Of a DNA stretch of 64,000 bases, positions 30,845-44,400 are shown piece after piece. A program made the translations under genes and the position numbers. The stretch comes from Laccaria trichodermophora (taxonomy: Eukaryota; Basidiomycota; Agaricomycetes; Agaricales; Hydnangiaceae): contig JACTVC010000020.1 in the NCBI GenBank assembly GCA_018417955.1, positions 310,001 through 374,000 on the forward strand. The letters are read 5' to 3'. The notes beneath the pieces are model-generated. The model did no database searches, was not told the DNA's origin, and saw only the letters and a list, made by a program, of their open reading frames with translations. The first letter of the stretch is position 1. The number at the start of each line of letters is the position of its first letter.

Positions 30845-33800
30845 TCAAGGGGATGGTGAAAGACCGGACGCACGATCAGCGATGTCGGAGAACCTCCTGG
30901 TGAAAGGTTGGACTTTCGATAAGTCAGTAAGGGCATTTTCAACTGGCGAGTCGAAACATGCTCGGAACGATTCGTTCGGTGGGCAGGTTGGGGTACTGTT
31001 GTTGGTGCAGGTTCCAGAGAGACCGCCGGGGACGAAACTGGGAATCATACTTGATCCTGCAGGTGATGCAAGTGCGAGGGCCGCAGCATTCTCCTGTAAG
31101 CGGCTCGGCGATGGCGTTGCGCGACCTTTGGGGATGTTCAGTCGCTCGGCAACATTGCGAGCTTGGGCCGCTTGTCCAGTGTTCATATTGCGCATGGCGT
31201 CGGGGCGAACATCCGCCCACATTTGCAAAGCTTTGATAGAGCCCCATTCGATAATCTTGTTGTTCAACCAGAGGAGCGACACAGGCTTGGTCAAAAAGTC
31301 ATTGCAGCCAGCTGCAAGTGCCGCAACACGATCACTCTGTAGTGATGAAGCGGTAAGGGCGACGATGATTACGGAAGAGCGGTAAGGCGAGGCGGGCGGT
31401 CGACTCTCCGACGACGTAGCAGACATTGATGATTCTGATGGTGTCCTTTGCCCTTCTGTTTCGGTAGAGGGTGTTAGATTAGGTGGATACCCAGATGCTG
31501 CGTTGCTCTTTTCTAGGCGCCGTATCTCCTTTGTTGCTTGAATCCCGTCCATGACAGGCATTTGGATATCCATCTGATCAACGAGGTCAAGAATAATCCT
31601 CTAACTTGCATGGTGACTAACCAATATCAAATGAAACTGTCCTGTGCGCCATTTTTCAACGGCTTCTTGTCCATTGCTCGCCAATTGATAAGTAATCTTC
31701 TTCTTTTTCATAAAGGTCGAAAGAATGGTCTGATTGATTGGGTTATCTACGAAGAAAATCGTCAGGGCTCGCAAAGGAGGAAAAAACAAGATAAAGTTGA
31801 CCACACCATCAACAATCAGGACACTAATGGGCGGAACGATGTTACCATCAGCTGGCGCCTTCCCTTTCTTATTGAACGAATCCTTGTCTTGAGGTGACGG
31901 GCGTTTGTTGTAACTCCGTCGAGAAGGTGTGCCCTCAGGGTGAGGGGATTGTGGAGGGGGAGATAGATTGCGGTTGCTTTCAGATGGTCGACGTGGGACA
32001 GGTGCAAGGATACTAGAGGCAAGTGATGGCATTGAACTTGAAGGTGTTAGCTGCCTCTCAGAAATTTGAACATTTGGCGATGAGATGGACTGCGGAAGGC
32101 CTCCTTCGCCAGACTCAGATGACGTGGTTATGGGGGACATGGCTGCGTGCAATGACGAAAACGAAACAATGGCTTCACCAAAGCTGTTGGGAGTCAATCT
32201 CGACGCGGACGCCTTACGAGGGGGTGGCACTCCCAATTGGCCTTTATCTCTTTCCATTGATTGACTGGATGGGTTCCGCGAGCCTTTGCTGCGAGGGTGG
32301 AAATAGATACCAGCGGGCTGGCCATCTGGGCTCTGAATGACAAGCCCTGAAGAGGGAGTCGTTCCCAACTTTTGAGCTGCTGCCGAGAAATATTCAACGT
32401 TGTCAGGTAGTGCAAGGGGCGAGGGAGGAAGATTTGGTGGTTGCTCCAAAATATCTTTTGTAGATCTAGTGGAACGATCGGAATCGGAGCGAGAGCCAAC
32501 AGGCCGGGATTTAGTTGTGGAGATGGATGAAGAGGGACTGGCAGGAGGGTTGCTGCTTACATTGTTGTGGCGACTGCTAAAAAATGACGTTCGGGTGTTG
32601 ACGCCAGGACTCGTAGGAGACGTTGCGATAGGTATGAATGAGGAGTCCACAGTTGGTTTTGTAACTGCTGTGTGAAGTGCGGTTAGACAGCGACGGGGTC
32701 CAGCAGGTTTGGGGATTATCATAACTTCTGGCAAAGGGATAGAAGACGCAGTGTAAGAAGTCACGATACTTTGCATAACATCCTTCAATAATTTGTATTT
32801 AGAAAGACTGGCAAACATCATTATAGTCACAGGCACCGGTTGGCGAAGTGTAGTGTTTTGCCCCAGGAGACGGGCTAAGTGAGGTGACGATCGTGGTCGA
32901 TGGTTGGCGGCTAAAGAGGGACGCTTGCGTGGATTGCGATATGACGACGGTTGATTTTGTTCTATCCGTAACGCTTGAAGACGCTCTTTAAGAATGTCAA
33001 CGTTATCGTCGATCAAGATGAACAAAGGTGACTCTGTCAGCAATTGTGTGGATTCTGCATTGAATAGGAATCCGGATCCTAGGGTGCCTTCTGCGTTCGC
33101 AGGATAGGCTGATAAGACTTGCGGCGTTTGGGTTTTAGCTGGGGGTGGGGATATTGGGGAATCAGTCACTCCGTCGACATTTCCGTCGGGTGAAACGTGG
33201 CTAACATCCATTCCCCAGGCTGTCAGATAGCTTGTAAGATGTTGTGCGAAAGAACGTTTAGAGCTCGCATATAACGTTGTCTTTTTTCCCTTCAACGATT
33301 CCACAAACGTTGTCAATAATTCAATACTTGGTTCGGGGCTGCCACCGCTTTCTGTTCCAAACTCTTGTATAGGCGTTCTCGGAGGAGGAGCTACACTCTG
33401 CAAGGTGAACCGAAGATCGCATGTACGCCCACTTGTAAGTGATTCAGGAGTTGAGAGTTCGGGCTCCAGAGTTCCATCAATCTGGTCAAGTATTTGGTGT
33501 AAAAGCTGCGCTGAAAATGATGGTCTGGAGCGGGTTGGTGATTCTGAGGTGTTCGACCAACTTGTTCCCTGGTCGAATTCCGAGGGCCCGTATTTGTGTG
33601 ATATTCGAATGGTAAACTGAAAGGCAGAACCCGCCAGACTTGGTAAATCTCTCAACTGTTCATCGTCCAGAGAAACAACATTCGGGGGGTCCGGGTGCGT
33701 ATTGACCGTCGTGACAAGGAGGCCAAGCTCTATTGAGTCTCCTCGCTGAGCAGTGTGTAGGACTTGCCGAACGATCTGTGAGAAAACGTCAATCCTATTT

Positions 33801-34701
33801 GAGACGGAAGAGTTTGAAAACGAACATGACAAAGAGCGTAAGAGATTGCACTCTCGTCGCCGAGAACGTAGATGTGTTTCAGACTAACGTCGCCATGATA
33901 AATTACCAAATCCACGCCAGCCTCAGCCGCAGCACCACTCAGAACATCGCCAACACACTGCAGCGTCTCCCCAATATCAAATTCGTTGAGGATTGGTGGG
34001 CTTAAGCGTGAGGGAGATTTCTCTGCAGCGCGTGGGCTCATTGGTTCGCTGCAGAAGGCCGACATGTTCGCAGAGATATAATTTATATTCTTCATGGCAG
34101 TGAATATGGCAGAAATGGAAGAGGTGGGCACTGAAAGAGAACATGCAGACAATTGTTCCTTTGTGGGGTCCAGAACCTGAGGTGGCGATATCTGCAGCAT
34201 GGTCTGAATAATCATCTGGCTGGCGTCCGCGAGCTCCACTGAGAGTTCATGAACTTGAGCAGATTGAGCGGAAGAGAAATAAGAATCGGAGCGGGCGGGT
34301 AATGAGGGGCCAGGTCTGTGAGGATGCTGTAATTGGGCAAGTTGTGAAGGCAGAGGCATGGAGTAACGCCTTGAGAGCAGTGATGAGGGTTTGAGGAGAT
34401 CATCATCTTGAGTAGTTGGCAAATCTGAGCCATAACCTAACGGTGGGGTGCTAGGTTCCTCTGTTCGGTAGATGTCTCCGGAGTTATCCCCTTCCAACGG
34501 CTCCCCTTCTAAGTTAAGCATCTCGCCCTCTGAGGAGCTAAACGACGACCTCCGTTCGTGATCAGAAGCCATCATGTTCTGACGGCTTGTGGAGGCGTAT
34601 GAGACGCTGAACTTGCTGCTACTGGGTAAATCGAGAGCAACGAATTCCTGCATGCCATCCGTCGACGACAAGTGCATTGCAGGGAGCATAGGCGCACTCA
34701 T
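30845..34701 (-). CDS. ssk1: SSK1-type response regulator (HOG stress pathway)
   Basis: Seen: exons 34701-33826, 33775-31807, 31746-31622 and 31573-30845 join in frame to 1,232 codons plus stop. The C-terminal receiver has VLIVDDNPINQTIL (acidic pair), phosphoacceptor Asp in MDIQMPVMDG, then ALTAS and the conserved Lys in LTKPVS. Upstream, in residues about 225-330, IGETLQCVGDVLSGAAAEAG, GDESAISYALCHIVRQVLHT and GLLV resemble a histidine-kinase ATPase fold. The rest is Ser/Pro-rich and disordered. Known: Ssk1 receives phosphate from Ypd1 and, unphosphorylated, activates the Ssk2/22 MAPKKK of the HOG cascade. Inferred: the N-box Asn appears replaced, so the ATPase-like part is probably non-catalytic. 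A fungal Mcs4/SskA name is equivalent. Confidence 0.88.
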
Positions 34702-34855
34702 AGCCCCGACGTGGCCCTAATGAGTGTGTCTCCGATTAACCTGTTCAATGGGTGGTGTCTTGAAGACGTGATCAACGTCGGAAACGTTCTCAAAGTGTCT
34801 AGAGCTGGCTATTGTGAAGATGCTCACAGCAGAATGGCTGGCGGAAGTTTGAGCT
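34702..34855. promoter_or_regulatory. Short spacer upstream of the SSK1 gene
   Basis: About 150 bp separates the SSK1 start from the downstream end of the ARS2 gene, so the SSK1 promoter probably overlaps the ARS2 3' region. No core promoter motif is assigned. Confidence 0.3.
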
Positions 34856-37800
34856 TCAAGCTTCCAAGTTGAGATCGGGGGTTACAACTATAAAGCTGAC
34901 CAAATACAGATGACCCTCAAATTTCAATTTAAATCGTAATTTTACAGCCGGAGTATGCGTAAGTACGCCGTGTCTCACAGTCAGTAACACAACTCGATAT
35001 CGCCCTGGATGAAACACGCTAAGCGCAAATTTCAATTGGAAGATATGAAAACAAACCTCTGCAACCAAGTCCATGTCATGATAGCTCACTCTCTTACCTG
35101 CCGCGGCACGAGGATCTTCCTTGGCATCGGGTGGTGGGGGCGGAGGTGGTCCGCTGGCCGAACCACCTGTATTTCCCCTATTCCTCCGACCGTTTCCAGT
35201 TCCAGTTCCACTCACAAGCGCTGTGTCCATAGCAGCTAGTGTAGGCTTCGGAGGAAGACCTGCGCCGGCAGGAATAACCGAGCTTTCCGTTGCAAATCCG
35301 CTGATACGGTCGCTTAGCCGTCGAGCCGTTATTGAGTCATCGCGTCTCGAAGACGGCATTGGTACGGGATACGCGCCGACACCAGGATACATGGCACCTG
35401 GAAACGGAGGGGGTTCCCAGTAACCATTGTGATACGGAGGAGGAGGATAGGCGCCTGGAGGGAATGGTCCATTAGGGTAAAAGGGAGCCCCTCGACCAAA
35501 TTCACCTCCATAGAATGGAGCTGGCCCTTGGATGCCGTAGGCTTGGGGTGGTGGTGCTTGGCTGCTGTTTCCAACGGCAGCTGGCGGATGTGCAAAGGGC
35601 TGAATACGATGTGGATCAAGAGCGAAATTGTTGAAGTATGGAAGCTGCCAAGGAGGTTAGCGATTGACGTGAAGCTAGGCAGAAGATGATAACTGTACCT
35701 CATCGAGTTGTTTTACCAACTCTGGATGTTTATTGGCAATATGTTTTTCAACAAAAGATGTAGCTTTGAACAGCTTTTGACAAGTCTTGCATCTAAATTT
35801 ACCCTCGTCCTCTTGTTTGATGTACGGTTCAACTGCTTTGGTTAACTCCCTGTCACCGACGTAAGTAAGATGCTCGTCAGATCCACAGGCAAATACGCAC
35901 TCTTCGTAGCTTTTACCACCATATTGATGCGGATCAACACCATCTCGATTGAGAAGCAAGGCGAGCTTTGAGTCAAGCCAGTCGATCCAGCGCTCATCTA
36001 CGACGACTTGTAAACACAAGCGGCAGAAGGGAGAGAAAAAACAAACCATTGCGCTTCCAGTCGGTGGAGCCTTTGGTGGGACTTTCTTTTTTCACCTCCT
36101 TCTCCTTGTCGGCATCTTCTTCCTTGGACTTCTTCTCCTTCTCAGCATTCTCCGCAATCTCCGCCTTCATTCCCTCAAGCTGTGCCTTGGACAATGGTTT
36201 TCTCGCATGTTTCAAACACTTACGTTGCAATTCCTCAAGATGGTCGGTAACAACAGAGCAATAGTAGCATGTGTGGAAAGCAGCCCGAAGATAGGCAAGA
36301 TACATATCCAGCGAGACTACAGCCTGCAGCACCCTCAGAAACAGATGGCGAGGACGAGAATCAAGTCACGGACCTTCTTTGCTTCATAAGTTTTTTCATC
36401 ATCCATGTTGACCAAACCTTGGCTACGCATGTCAGCCATAACTTTCTCGATCCTACGCTCTACTGCATCGCTTCCTCTCTCTTTTGGATCAGGTTCCTCC
36501 TCATCCGGAACCTCTGGGGCTGTCATGACAGTATCGGTGTCAGAATTAGTAGGGGCCGAACCCTCTTCGGTCTTGGGAGCAACTGATTGAGGTTTGTAAA
36601 CGCGTAACTTTTCGGCCTCCGCTTCCAAGATAGCCGCAAGAGCTTTTGCGTTCGCAAGGTCTTTCTCTATCCGCTCAGGTCGACTGGCCACTTCGGGTGC
36701 ATAGCGAATTTTGTTGACAAAAGGCCGAAGATTGTGAGTCACATGCAACTTGAACCCTTCAATCTGAAAAGGATTTGTCAGTCATCGGGAACGACCATAC
36801 CTGATCCACAAAATACCTTCTTTTCCGTCAACTCCGACATGACGGTGGACATATCCGCATCGTCTGTGAAACGAAGCCAACCTGCACGATAATAATTGCG
36901 CTTTTGCAAGGGATCACCCAGTGCAATATAAATGAAACCAGGGATTTTTGAGCAAGCCTTGCCGGAGAAACGTAAGAAAAGCAAAGAAATGTGGGGAGCA
37001 GTCTTACCTCCTCTAGTTTGACGCGTCCAATGTCGGGAGGGATTGTCCTAATCATAACTTGGTTCCCCTCGGGCGGCACGGAAATTTCTTCACCGCGAAC
37101 TTGACGTCTATTATCCGACGAGGCCTTTCCATTCGCATCCACGCGAGGGGCATCTCCATCAGCCGCCTCTTCATCTGCATCAACGTTAAATTGCATGTCA
37201 TCTTCGCCGGCCGTGGGCTTGGTGTCATCAGTAGCGGTGGGTACAGCGGTTCCATTCGACTCAGCCTTTATGTCGTCATTGGCAGGGTTCTCCTTAACAG
37301 GAGATGAGGGTTCCCCATCAGGCTCGTTCAAATCTGGGTCAAACTTGCCCGATTCAAGATCATCAAGAAAGGTGTTAAGCCGCCCCTTCCAACCCTCTTT
37401 TCTCACCCTCATCCGCAAATTCTGGAATTCCGGAGCTGGGTCATATTTTTCGGCAAACCAAGGTGACTTCCGATGATGTTCAAACATTGTTTGAAGCTAG
37501 AATACGACACGGAGGAAGAGTTTAGATAATTGTCTGACATAAGCACAATGTAGAAGAGAAGGGACGAAGCGAACAAAAAAGAGGAAAGGTGCTGACCTGA
37601 GTTGCAGCAAAGTCCTTCTTATACTTTTCCCATTTACTTTTGATACCGTTACGGGGTTTGGAGCCATCACCAGCTTCGTGTTCGGCGGCCTTGTCAGCAT
37701 TGTCCTCGTCGATTGCTTGTTGAGGAAAATAGTACCGGAACCACTCCGCGTATTGCTTCAGCGAAGCGGGATAGTCAAAGGTATGTGGGTCTGGAGGAGC

Positions 37801-38300
37801 GCGTCGGTTTGGAGGAAACGAAGAGCCATGTCCACGGCGCGGCGACGAGTAGCCGTACCCGCGAGAATGGGCATCTGGAGAACTGTATGAGCGCTGGAAA
37901 AAGTTCAGAATCAATGCAGTATATCAAACCGTAGTCATCGTTGTAGCGCGGTCTTGGTTCATATCTGTCCCTCTCGTATGGAGACATTGATCTCCGTCGC
38001 TTCCTGCCAGCTAAACAACGACAAATGTGGGAACTTGCACAGAGAACTCGTAGAAACATGGAACTTGCCTTCGTCAGGTTGAGGACTACGACTCCTTCCC
38101 CGGCGGGAATAGTCATAAGCCATGCGGTCTCGTTCGTGATTAGCCCAAACTCGATCCCTGTCATAGCCATCCCAGTCTGGCCTATAGTTTTCTGGGTATG
38201 CTGAGTCAGGGTGAGGAGGTCTAGGTGGATAAGAACCGCGTGGAGGAGAACGAGAGCGAGAATGGCGCGGTGGAGGAGGATACGACGAAGACCAGGACAT
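34856..38300 (-). CDS. ars2: ARS2/SERRATE-like RNA-processing protein
   Basis: Seen: exons read through MSWSSSYPPPPRHSRSRSPP at the N-terminus (38300), a conserved block FEHHRKSPWFAEKYDPAPEF, later VMIRTIPPDIGRVKLEE, GWLRFTDDADMSTVMSEL, GFKLHVTHNLRPFVNKIR, a zinc finger C..C..H..H in FRCKTCQKLFKATSFVEKHI and finally a Pro/Gly-rich tail ending GKRVSYHDMDLVAEV near the 3' end. Known: ARS2 couples the nuclear cap-binding complex to RNA decay, snRNA and histone mRNA maturation and small-RNA pathways. The first intron (38011-38068) has a GC donor rather than GT, with TTTAG acceptor. The last intron near the stop was not resolved, so 34856 is approximate. Neighbour ESF2 lies head to tail upstream. 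Confidence 0.88.
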
Positions 38301-38574
38301 CTTTTAGAGGGAAAGAACTGAGTAGTCAAGAGAAGCGAATATGACACGAAGGCTGATCAGAGCCTGGCGGAGAGAGGTCGAGCATAGTGAAGCACAGACC
38401 TCTTGGGATCACGACACAAAGCGTGGGCGTTGGCTACTGCGACGAGCTCAACTCTGCTTTCAACACGCTGAACTGTGTTCGCGATGAGGTTGCAATTACG
38501 CCGAGCTCACGCTGTCACTCGATTCAATCTCCGCTCCACCTTCCGACAGGCCCGTGCGTTGACAACGATGAGCT

Positions 38575-39513
38575 CTAAAATATGCTACTCAATACATTAT
38601 CTAGAGATACTGTGTCGTCTGTGGGGGCCACCCTTTTCTCTTTCTTCTTCCTGTGCTCCATGTCGTTCCCGTCGGCGGCGGGCCTTTTCCGCGAGCGTTC
38701 CATTGGTTTCATCTCCAGCTCTTCGCCCTTCTCCCTCTTCTTCGCCGCCCGTTTATCTAGTACGCGGGCTAGCTCCACATTCTTCAGATAGTCTTGTTGT
38801 TCAGACCGCGACTGAGAAAGTTCCACGCGCAGCTTAGCCGAGTGGATAGCGGCTTCGTGAGCTAATGCGGAACGGAGTAAGGGAACTCAGGAAGATAAAC
38901 AGAATAATGAATTGGTAAACTCACCGACTTGTTCCGTAAGCATGTTCCATTTGAATTTGGGAAGGTATTTCATCGTCCAAATGTCGTCTCTCCACCGTGA
39001 ACCCTTCTTGCCTCCAATGGGCTGAGCATTCAGCATTTCAGCGACGCTTCGTGCAATCTTCTTGTCCTTAAACTCCACCCAGCCCTCAGTGTAATGCGGC
39101 TTCTTGGTAGTCGTATGCTTGCGCCTGAGATATGCTCGCTTCGCATCTGTTAAAAATGAATTTTTGTCAAAAGATAATTTCGATAATTACGCACCTTCTT
39201 GCTGAAGATACACCCTCCCAGTGTCGCCGTAGGCGCTCATCAAATGACGAACTTTGGCGGGTTGCATTCCGGGAGGGATTCTTGAAATATAGATAACGCC
39301 TGCGCGATCCTGCGCAGCTTTGAATGCAAGCAAAGCCTCCTTGGTCAAGGGTTTGACGACCTTCTCCCCAGAAAATCCGGCGGGGTCCATTCCGCGTCCT
39401 AAACCTGTTTCTTCATCAAATTCATCCTCGATCTCATGCAGTGATCCCGCTTCGCCGTCTTTTTCAGGTAATCGTGAAGGGCCAGCTTCCAACTCTTCGT
39501 GTGGAGTCGCCAT
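38575..39513 (-). CDS. esf2: ESF2/ABT1 pre-rRNA processing factor
   Basis: Seen: exons 39513-39195, 39146-38925 and 38861-38575 join in frame to 275 codons plus stop. The ATG at 39513 ([11 protein letters not shown]) is used instead of upstream non-ATG triplets. An RNA-recognition-like fold follows: [44 protein letters not shown], then [20 protein letters not shown], ending with a Lys/Arg-rich nucleolar-type tail ([20 protein letters not shown]). Known: Esf2 (human ABT1) is an SSU processome factor needed for 18S rRNA maturation with the helicase Dbp8. Intron lengths are 48 and 63 nt. Confidence 0.9.
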
Positions 39514-39730
39514 GCTCAATTTGGGCAATTGGGAAGTCTTCGACTAGTTGCTCAAGCTCTTGCGCAACAACTGCAAATAGATATCCTCATTCATGATTCC
39601 AAGCGTATGTAACGGGGTAAATACTGGGTGAATACATAGGTAACGCGCAATTCCAAATTGATAAATAACACCCGAGTCCATGGTAAAATGCCCCTGTTCA
39701 AATCCAGATCCCAACAGAAACGTGGTTCAC

Positions 39731-41244
39731 CTAATCGTCGTCGCTGTCGCTGGAAGAATAATCATCGTCGCTAGGCAGCTCCGCCCCAGCTCCACCAACA
39801 AGCTGCTCTATTGATATTGGTTGCACCTCAGGCTCCTCGGACAAGGCAGTGGTTAAAAAGTCTTCATCTTCCATTCCCTCCATCTGGCGGTTGAGTTCCT
39901 CCTCGAAATCATTCACGTCAATCTCTTCCCTATTGTCGTCTCCAAATACATCATCCGCCTCCTCCGTAACATCAGGTGGGTTCAACGGCTCTACTGGTTC
40001 CCAGTCCTCCTCCGAATCAGAATATGAAGGAGTAGGAGGAGGAACTGGCACGGCTGTAGTACGCGTCGAAGAGCCCGAAGCCACTTGACCTGGAGGGATA
40101 GGAGGAGCAGTATATGACGACGATAGCCCAGGAAGGGCAAGACCTGACGAAACCGGATTAGCAGGGGGGTTGGGCGTCGACGGCCGTGCTCGCTTGGCAG
40201 GCTTTCCGAACTGCAGCACTTCTTCGTCAGCGTCCGAAAGCGCAGTGACTTCCGGCTCCTTCTTCGCTTTCTTGACCTTTGGTATCGGGCGTGGTTTTGG
40301 CGGAGCTGGTTTTGTTATCACTTGAGGCACCGGGGCGGGCGTGGGTGCAGGTGGTGGCTCCACTCGAGACTTGGGTAACGGTTTGACCGGTCGTGTAACC
40401 TTTGGTATTGGCTTCGGAGGTGACGCTGGTCGCGGGGGTATATCTATTTCTTCTTCCTCCTCCTCTTCCTCCTGCCTTTGGGCGATTGCATTTGGTACAA
40501 GTTCCACGTCGGCTTCCCCATCAGCGTCTTCGTCGATGAGTCCCAGAATATCTTCATCCACTGTATCGCGTGCAGTATTTTTTGGTGCAGGGGACGGGGC
40601 AGCGGCTGCCTGAGGATAAGCCTGCACCTGCATAGCAAACAAAAATAACATACCAGGTGCCGGACGAGGCGCGGACGATGCCGCTTTCCGTTGATAAGTA
40701 AGAGTCATGCACGAATCTAGTTTCTCTAACGTGTATGTCTACACCACCCCTTGAGGTTAGCATGACGTAGAAAGGCACGACATATTGCACGTACGCCGGT
40801 CTCTTCGTCGTAAATGAGAACGCACTCCCACTCTTTTGCCGCAGCTTCTGATCCCAGAAATACTTGCTTCTCGCCAGCCTATGATAGAGAAAGATGGATA
40901 ACCAGTTAATTTGTGGAGATACCGCGCACCTGGGAACCAGGATACTCCACGGTGACACTGGTGGCTTCCCCCCTCTTAACTTCTATTGTACCAGGTTTAG
41001 TCATGTCGACAGAAGGGGGTTTGAATTTATCTGTGAACAGCGTCATCGTATTCCCAATGCTAAGCAACAGGAAGAAAGACGAACATCGAAATGAGTAGAA
41101 GTCACGATCTGGGAGATTCGACCGTTTCGCCGTAGCAGGTTCTGAGCCCTTCAGCTTGCGGGCTTTGAGAGCCCTGCCCAATGACGAGCCTACGTTCACG
41201 GGATGGCGTCCTTCGGGCATCCATCGTGTGTCGGAGGTCGCCAT
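39731..41244 (-). CDS. ELL-associated factor (EAF), RNA polymerase II elongation
   Basis: Seen: the ATG at 41244 starts MATSDTRWMPEGRHPVNVGS. The folded N-terminal domain is spread over exons ending near 40700: NLPDRDFYSFR, FKPPSVDMTKPGTIEVKRG, VTVEYPGSQ, KEWECVLIYDEETGVRRLRK and LDSCMTLTYQRK. A long Pro/Glu-rich, disordered C-terminus follows with poly-Glu and an acidic Asp/Ser end. Known: EAF proteins bind ELL and stimulate transcription elongation. The order xxFKPxSVD, ECVLIxDEETG, LxxL fits Pfam EAF. Neighbours ESF2 and ARS2 run the same way with no operon-like link expected. Internal exon joints between 41100 and 40700 were not all solved. Confidence 0.85.
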
Positions 41245-41475
41245 GGTGGTTCAGAACAAGAACTTCAGCACAAGGCGTTTACAATTAGCCATTACATCAG
41301 CTGACTAAGCGGTGGGTTTAGTGGTAGGACAATAAAAGAAAAGGTCCAGTAGGTTAGTCGTGGAATTTCATGCTTCTGGTCACAATAGCGACCAGAACGG
41401 TGCGTAAGTAATAAAGTTACATCTGGCGAGTCTCTAGAATTATACAGTCCACCTACTATGCCACGGATCCTTCCA

Positions 41476-44400
41476 TCAACTGACATACCGAAACCGAACT
41501 TCGCCAATTTGATCCTCGATCTCTTCCAAATCCATATTCTTCTCGATCCCCAGTGTTCGTTCGCCGACGAATTCCTTCGCGTAAAACGCTGCAACCCACG
41601 AGTACAACCCGAAACCTCGACGAGGCACGGACAACGGAAGCCTTGGAACAAACAATGCAGCGAGAACCCCAACCAGGCAGACCATGATTAGGGTGACGAC
41701 GAAAGGGACAGTGTAAATCGCAACGCTGGTCACAATTCTATCCGGATATTGAAAAGCTAAGAGGCGGCATGACCCTGCAAAATAGGGTAAAACGTTTCTG
41801 GCGTCGGCCATTGCTCTTGCTTGGGCATAAAGGGTTTCCGAGAGTGATGTATACCCATCAGGTCCATCGCCGCCTGTGTACGAAAGGAGCTGAACGACGG
41901 GTGAGTATCACAATCCGATGTTAAGGCATAGAACATACAGTCGCTGATGGTGCATAGATCGTATGACGCCCGTTATCCTATTTTTTCTGAGTACTTGAAG
42001 TCAATTTTCCAGGTAGGTTACAACAAACCTTCAAAATCTGGTTGATACTACTTTGGTGGGCGATTGTAAACCTGCATAACAATATAGTGAAACTGCATCG
42101 CAAGACAAAAAAGAATATACACAGTGGGGTAATTCGACGACAACAACTGCCGCTCAACAGAAGGGTTCATGGCGAGCGTTTTCTTTGCTCGCTGGTGGGT
42201 ATTCAGAGTCGTCATCGCCGCTGCTTTGTCCACGATCCGCAAAGAGTTTGGGTATGCAACGGAGCTATTATACAACTCCACCACCCATGGTTCGTACAGC
42301 TCCAGACAAACGGCGGCGTCGAAACCAATGAAAGTTGTTGTTCCATTTACGTCGGGAATGCCGACATCGCTGAGACGACTAAAGCTTCCTTCAGGTGCAA
42401 AAGTCGTATTTAGCCTAATAAAAATGTTTTCCAGCGTGATGAAGCCAGCGCCATCTTCACCTGAGGCAACAAGTTTGTCAGGCACCTTCCCAAAAAAAAA
42501 AAAAGGCAACTGTGCTCACCAGTGCTCAAAGGCGTGCTCGCCACGTTATAAGCCATACCATCATCCCAGAACTTGGCTGGAGTTGCAACAATTCAATAAA
42601 GCTGGGCTACATTTCTGAGTCCAAATCAAACTCACCACCTAGAGCAATGCCACTCATGTTGAGAGCCTCAGGCAAAGAATCCAGAGGATCAACCATCGCG
42701 CTGAAGTTGTACGGCTGTTCAAGGCTTTGAGGGAAATCCCTGCCCAAACTAGAGAAGAGGGGACGAAGGACCTCTCTCGGAGTGAAGAGATACGACATAT
42801 CCGTCTCAGAAAACGGAACGCTGTAAGAAGAGAGAAATAAACTGGAGTCAATAACGGCAATTGCTTATGAAAGACGACAATGCCACTGACTGACATGTTC
42901 GCATATCCATCCGGTATCTTCGCACAACTTATTCTAATACCCCAACGAGGAAAGCTGAACGTCCCAGGTAAAACACAACAATCAAGCGTCGTAGAATAAG
43001 TCACATACCGCAACACTGAACCAGGGTCAACATTCAGAGCAGGCGCCGTCTGGTTGAAGGGAGGATCATCAGAGTCGATGGATGACATGGTAGTATCATC
43101 GAAAGTCCCAAGACCAGTTCCACTTGGGCGAAGTTGTTCGGGAATGATCTCGGCAAAGAAAACTGTGGTGTTTTCCCAAAAGAAGGAAACAGCGGGAGGC
43201 ACACCGCCATGTAATGAGGACGGGGACAACGTCCATGCGAGTTGACGATTCTAATCCAGACATTCTAGGGCTGTCACAGTAGAAAGGTTTGAATCACACC
43301 TGAAAGATGCTCTGAACGTTGTTCGCTCGTGAAAGATCATCGGCTGAAAGTGCGCCCATGACCGTTACTTCATTATAATTCTGATCTTGTAGCTTGGAAA
43401 GAATGATCAGATTGAGGCATCCGTTGTGGTCGTAGCGCTTACCTGAACATGTGTTTCAATGTTTACCAAACGGGAAAGGATAAACGGCAATGATCCCGCA
43501 AGGTAAACGAGACCAATAAAGAAAAAGATGAAGAGAGACCAAGGTCGAGAGCTAGTAGTACTCAATATCGGCCATCATCATATTGACCTATAGAAAGGAG
43601 GGTACTCACTCGTAACTCCTTCGGTTATCTCTATCTGTTCCACGATAGTTTTGTCTGTCCCAAAGCAAATGGAAGGCGGACCACGCGCTTGTCCAATTGT
43701 CAGAGTGCGTCACAAGATCCTTCAACCTCATCCCAGGGCGGTCTACGACACGCGATACATGAATAACAGTTGCCCAAGCTGTCGTCATTCAGACGTTAAC
43801 ACTAGCATGAGTAACAAAACGGAAAAGCGCACCAGATGCCTCCAGAATCCCTCTGCCGAGCCTCAACAAACTAAGTCCCAGAGAAAACCCAACCAACCCA
43901 GAACCAACACCAACAAAGAATCGCGCCCAAAACAGTGATTTTCCCCTTGCCAAGATAACGAAAATCAAGAGGAATGGATACGCAAGCAAGCAGAGTCCAA
44001 CATGGATCCACAACAATCTCCATCTTGGGGGCTCAAAGCCCTGCGCAAAAGGATGTCTTTTCGCCGGCTTGGGAAGGCCTCTCGGGTATAAAGAAGGGGT
44101 TTTAGTTTGTGGCTTGGAGATCGGATCCTTGACGGGATCGGAGAAAAAATTGCGGTAGAGTTTCATTGCGTCGAACTCCGGCTGGGAATCATCGTAGATG
44201 GCCTCAGACAAAGAGAGGTATGGCGGTCGATGCTGGCTCCTCCCCCAGACAAAGCCTCCAGGCCTAGCGAAAGGGTCTACGTATAGTGGGTCCTCATCGT
44301 CTTTAACATCATCTGCATGTGGTGGCCCCTCCGTTTCTTGCCCTGGCGGTGAAGCTGGTGAGATAGTTAAGAGGGGTATTTGTTGCGTTTCATCCTGGTC

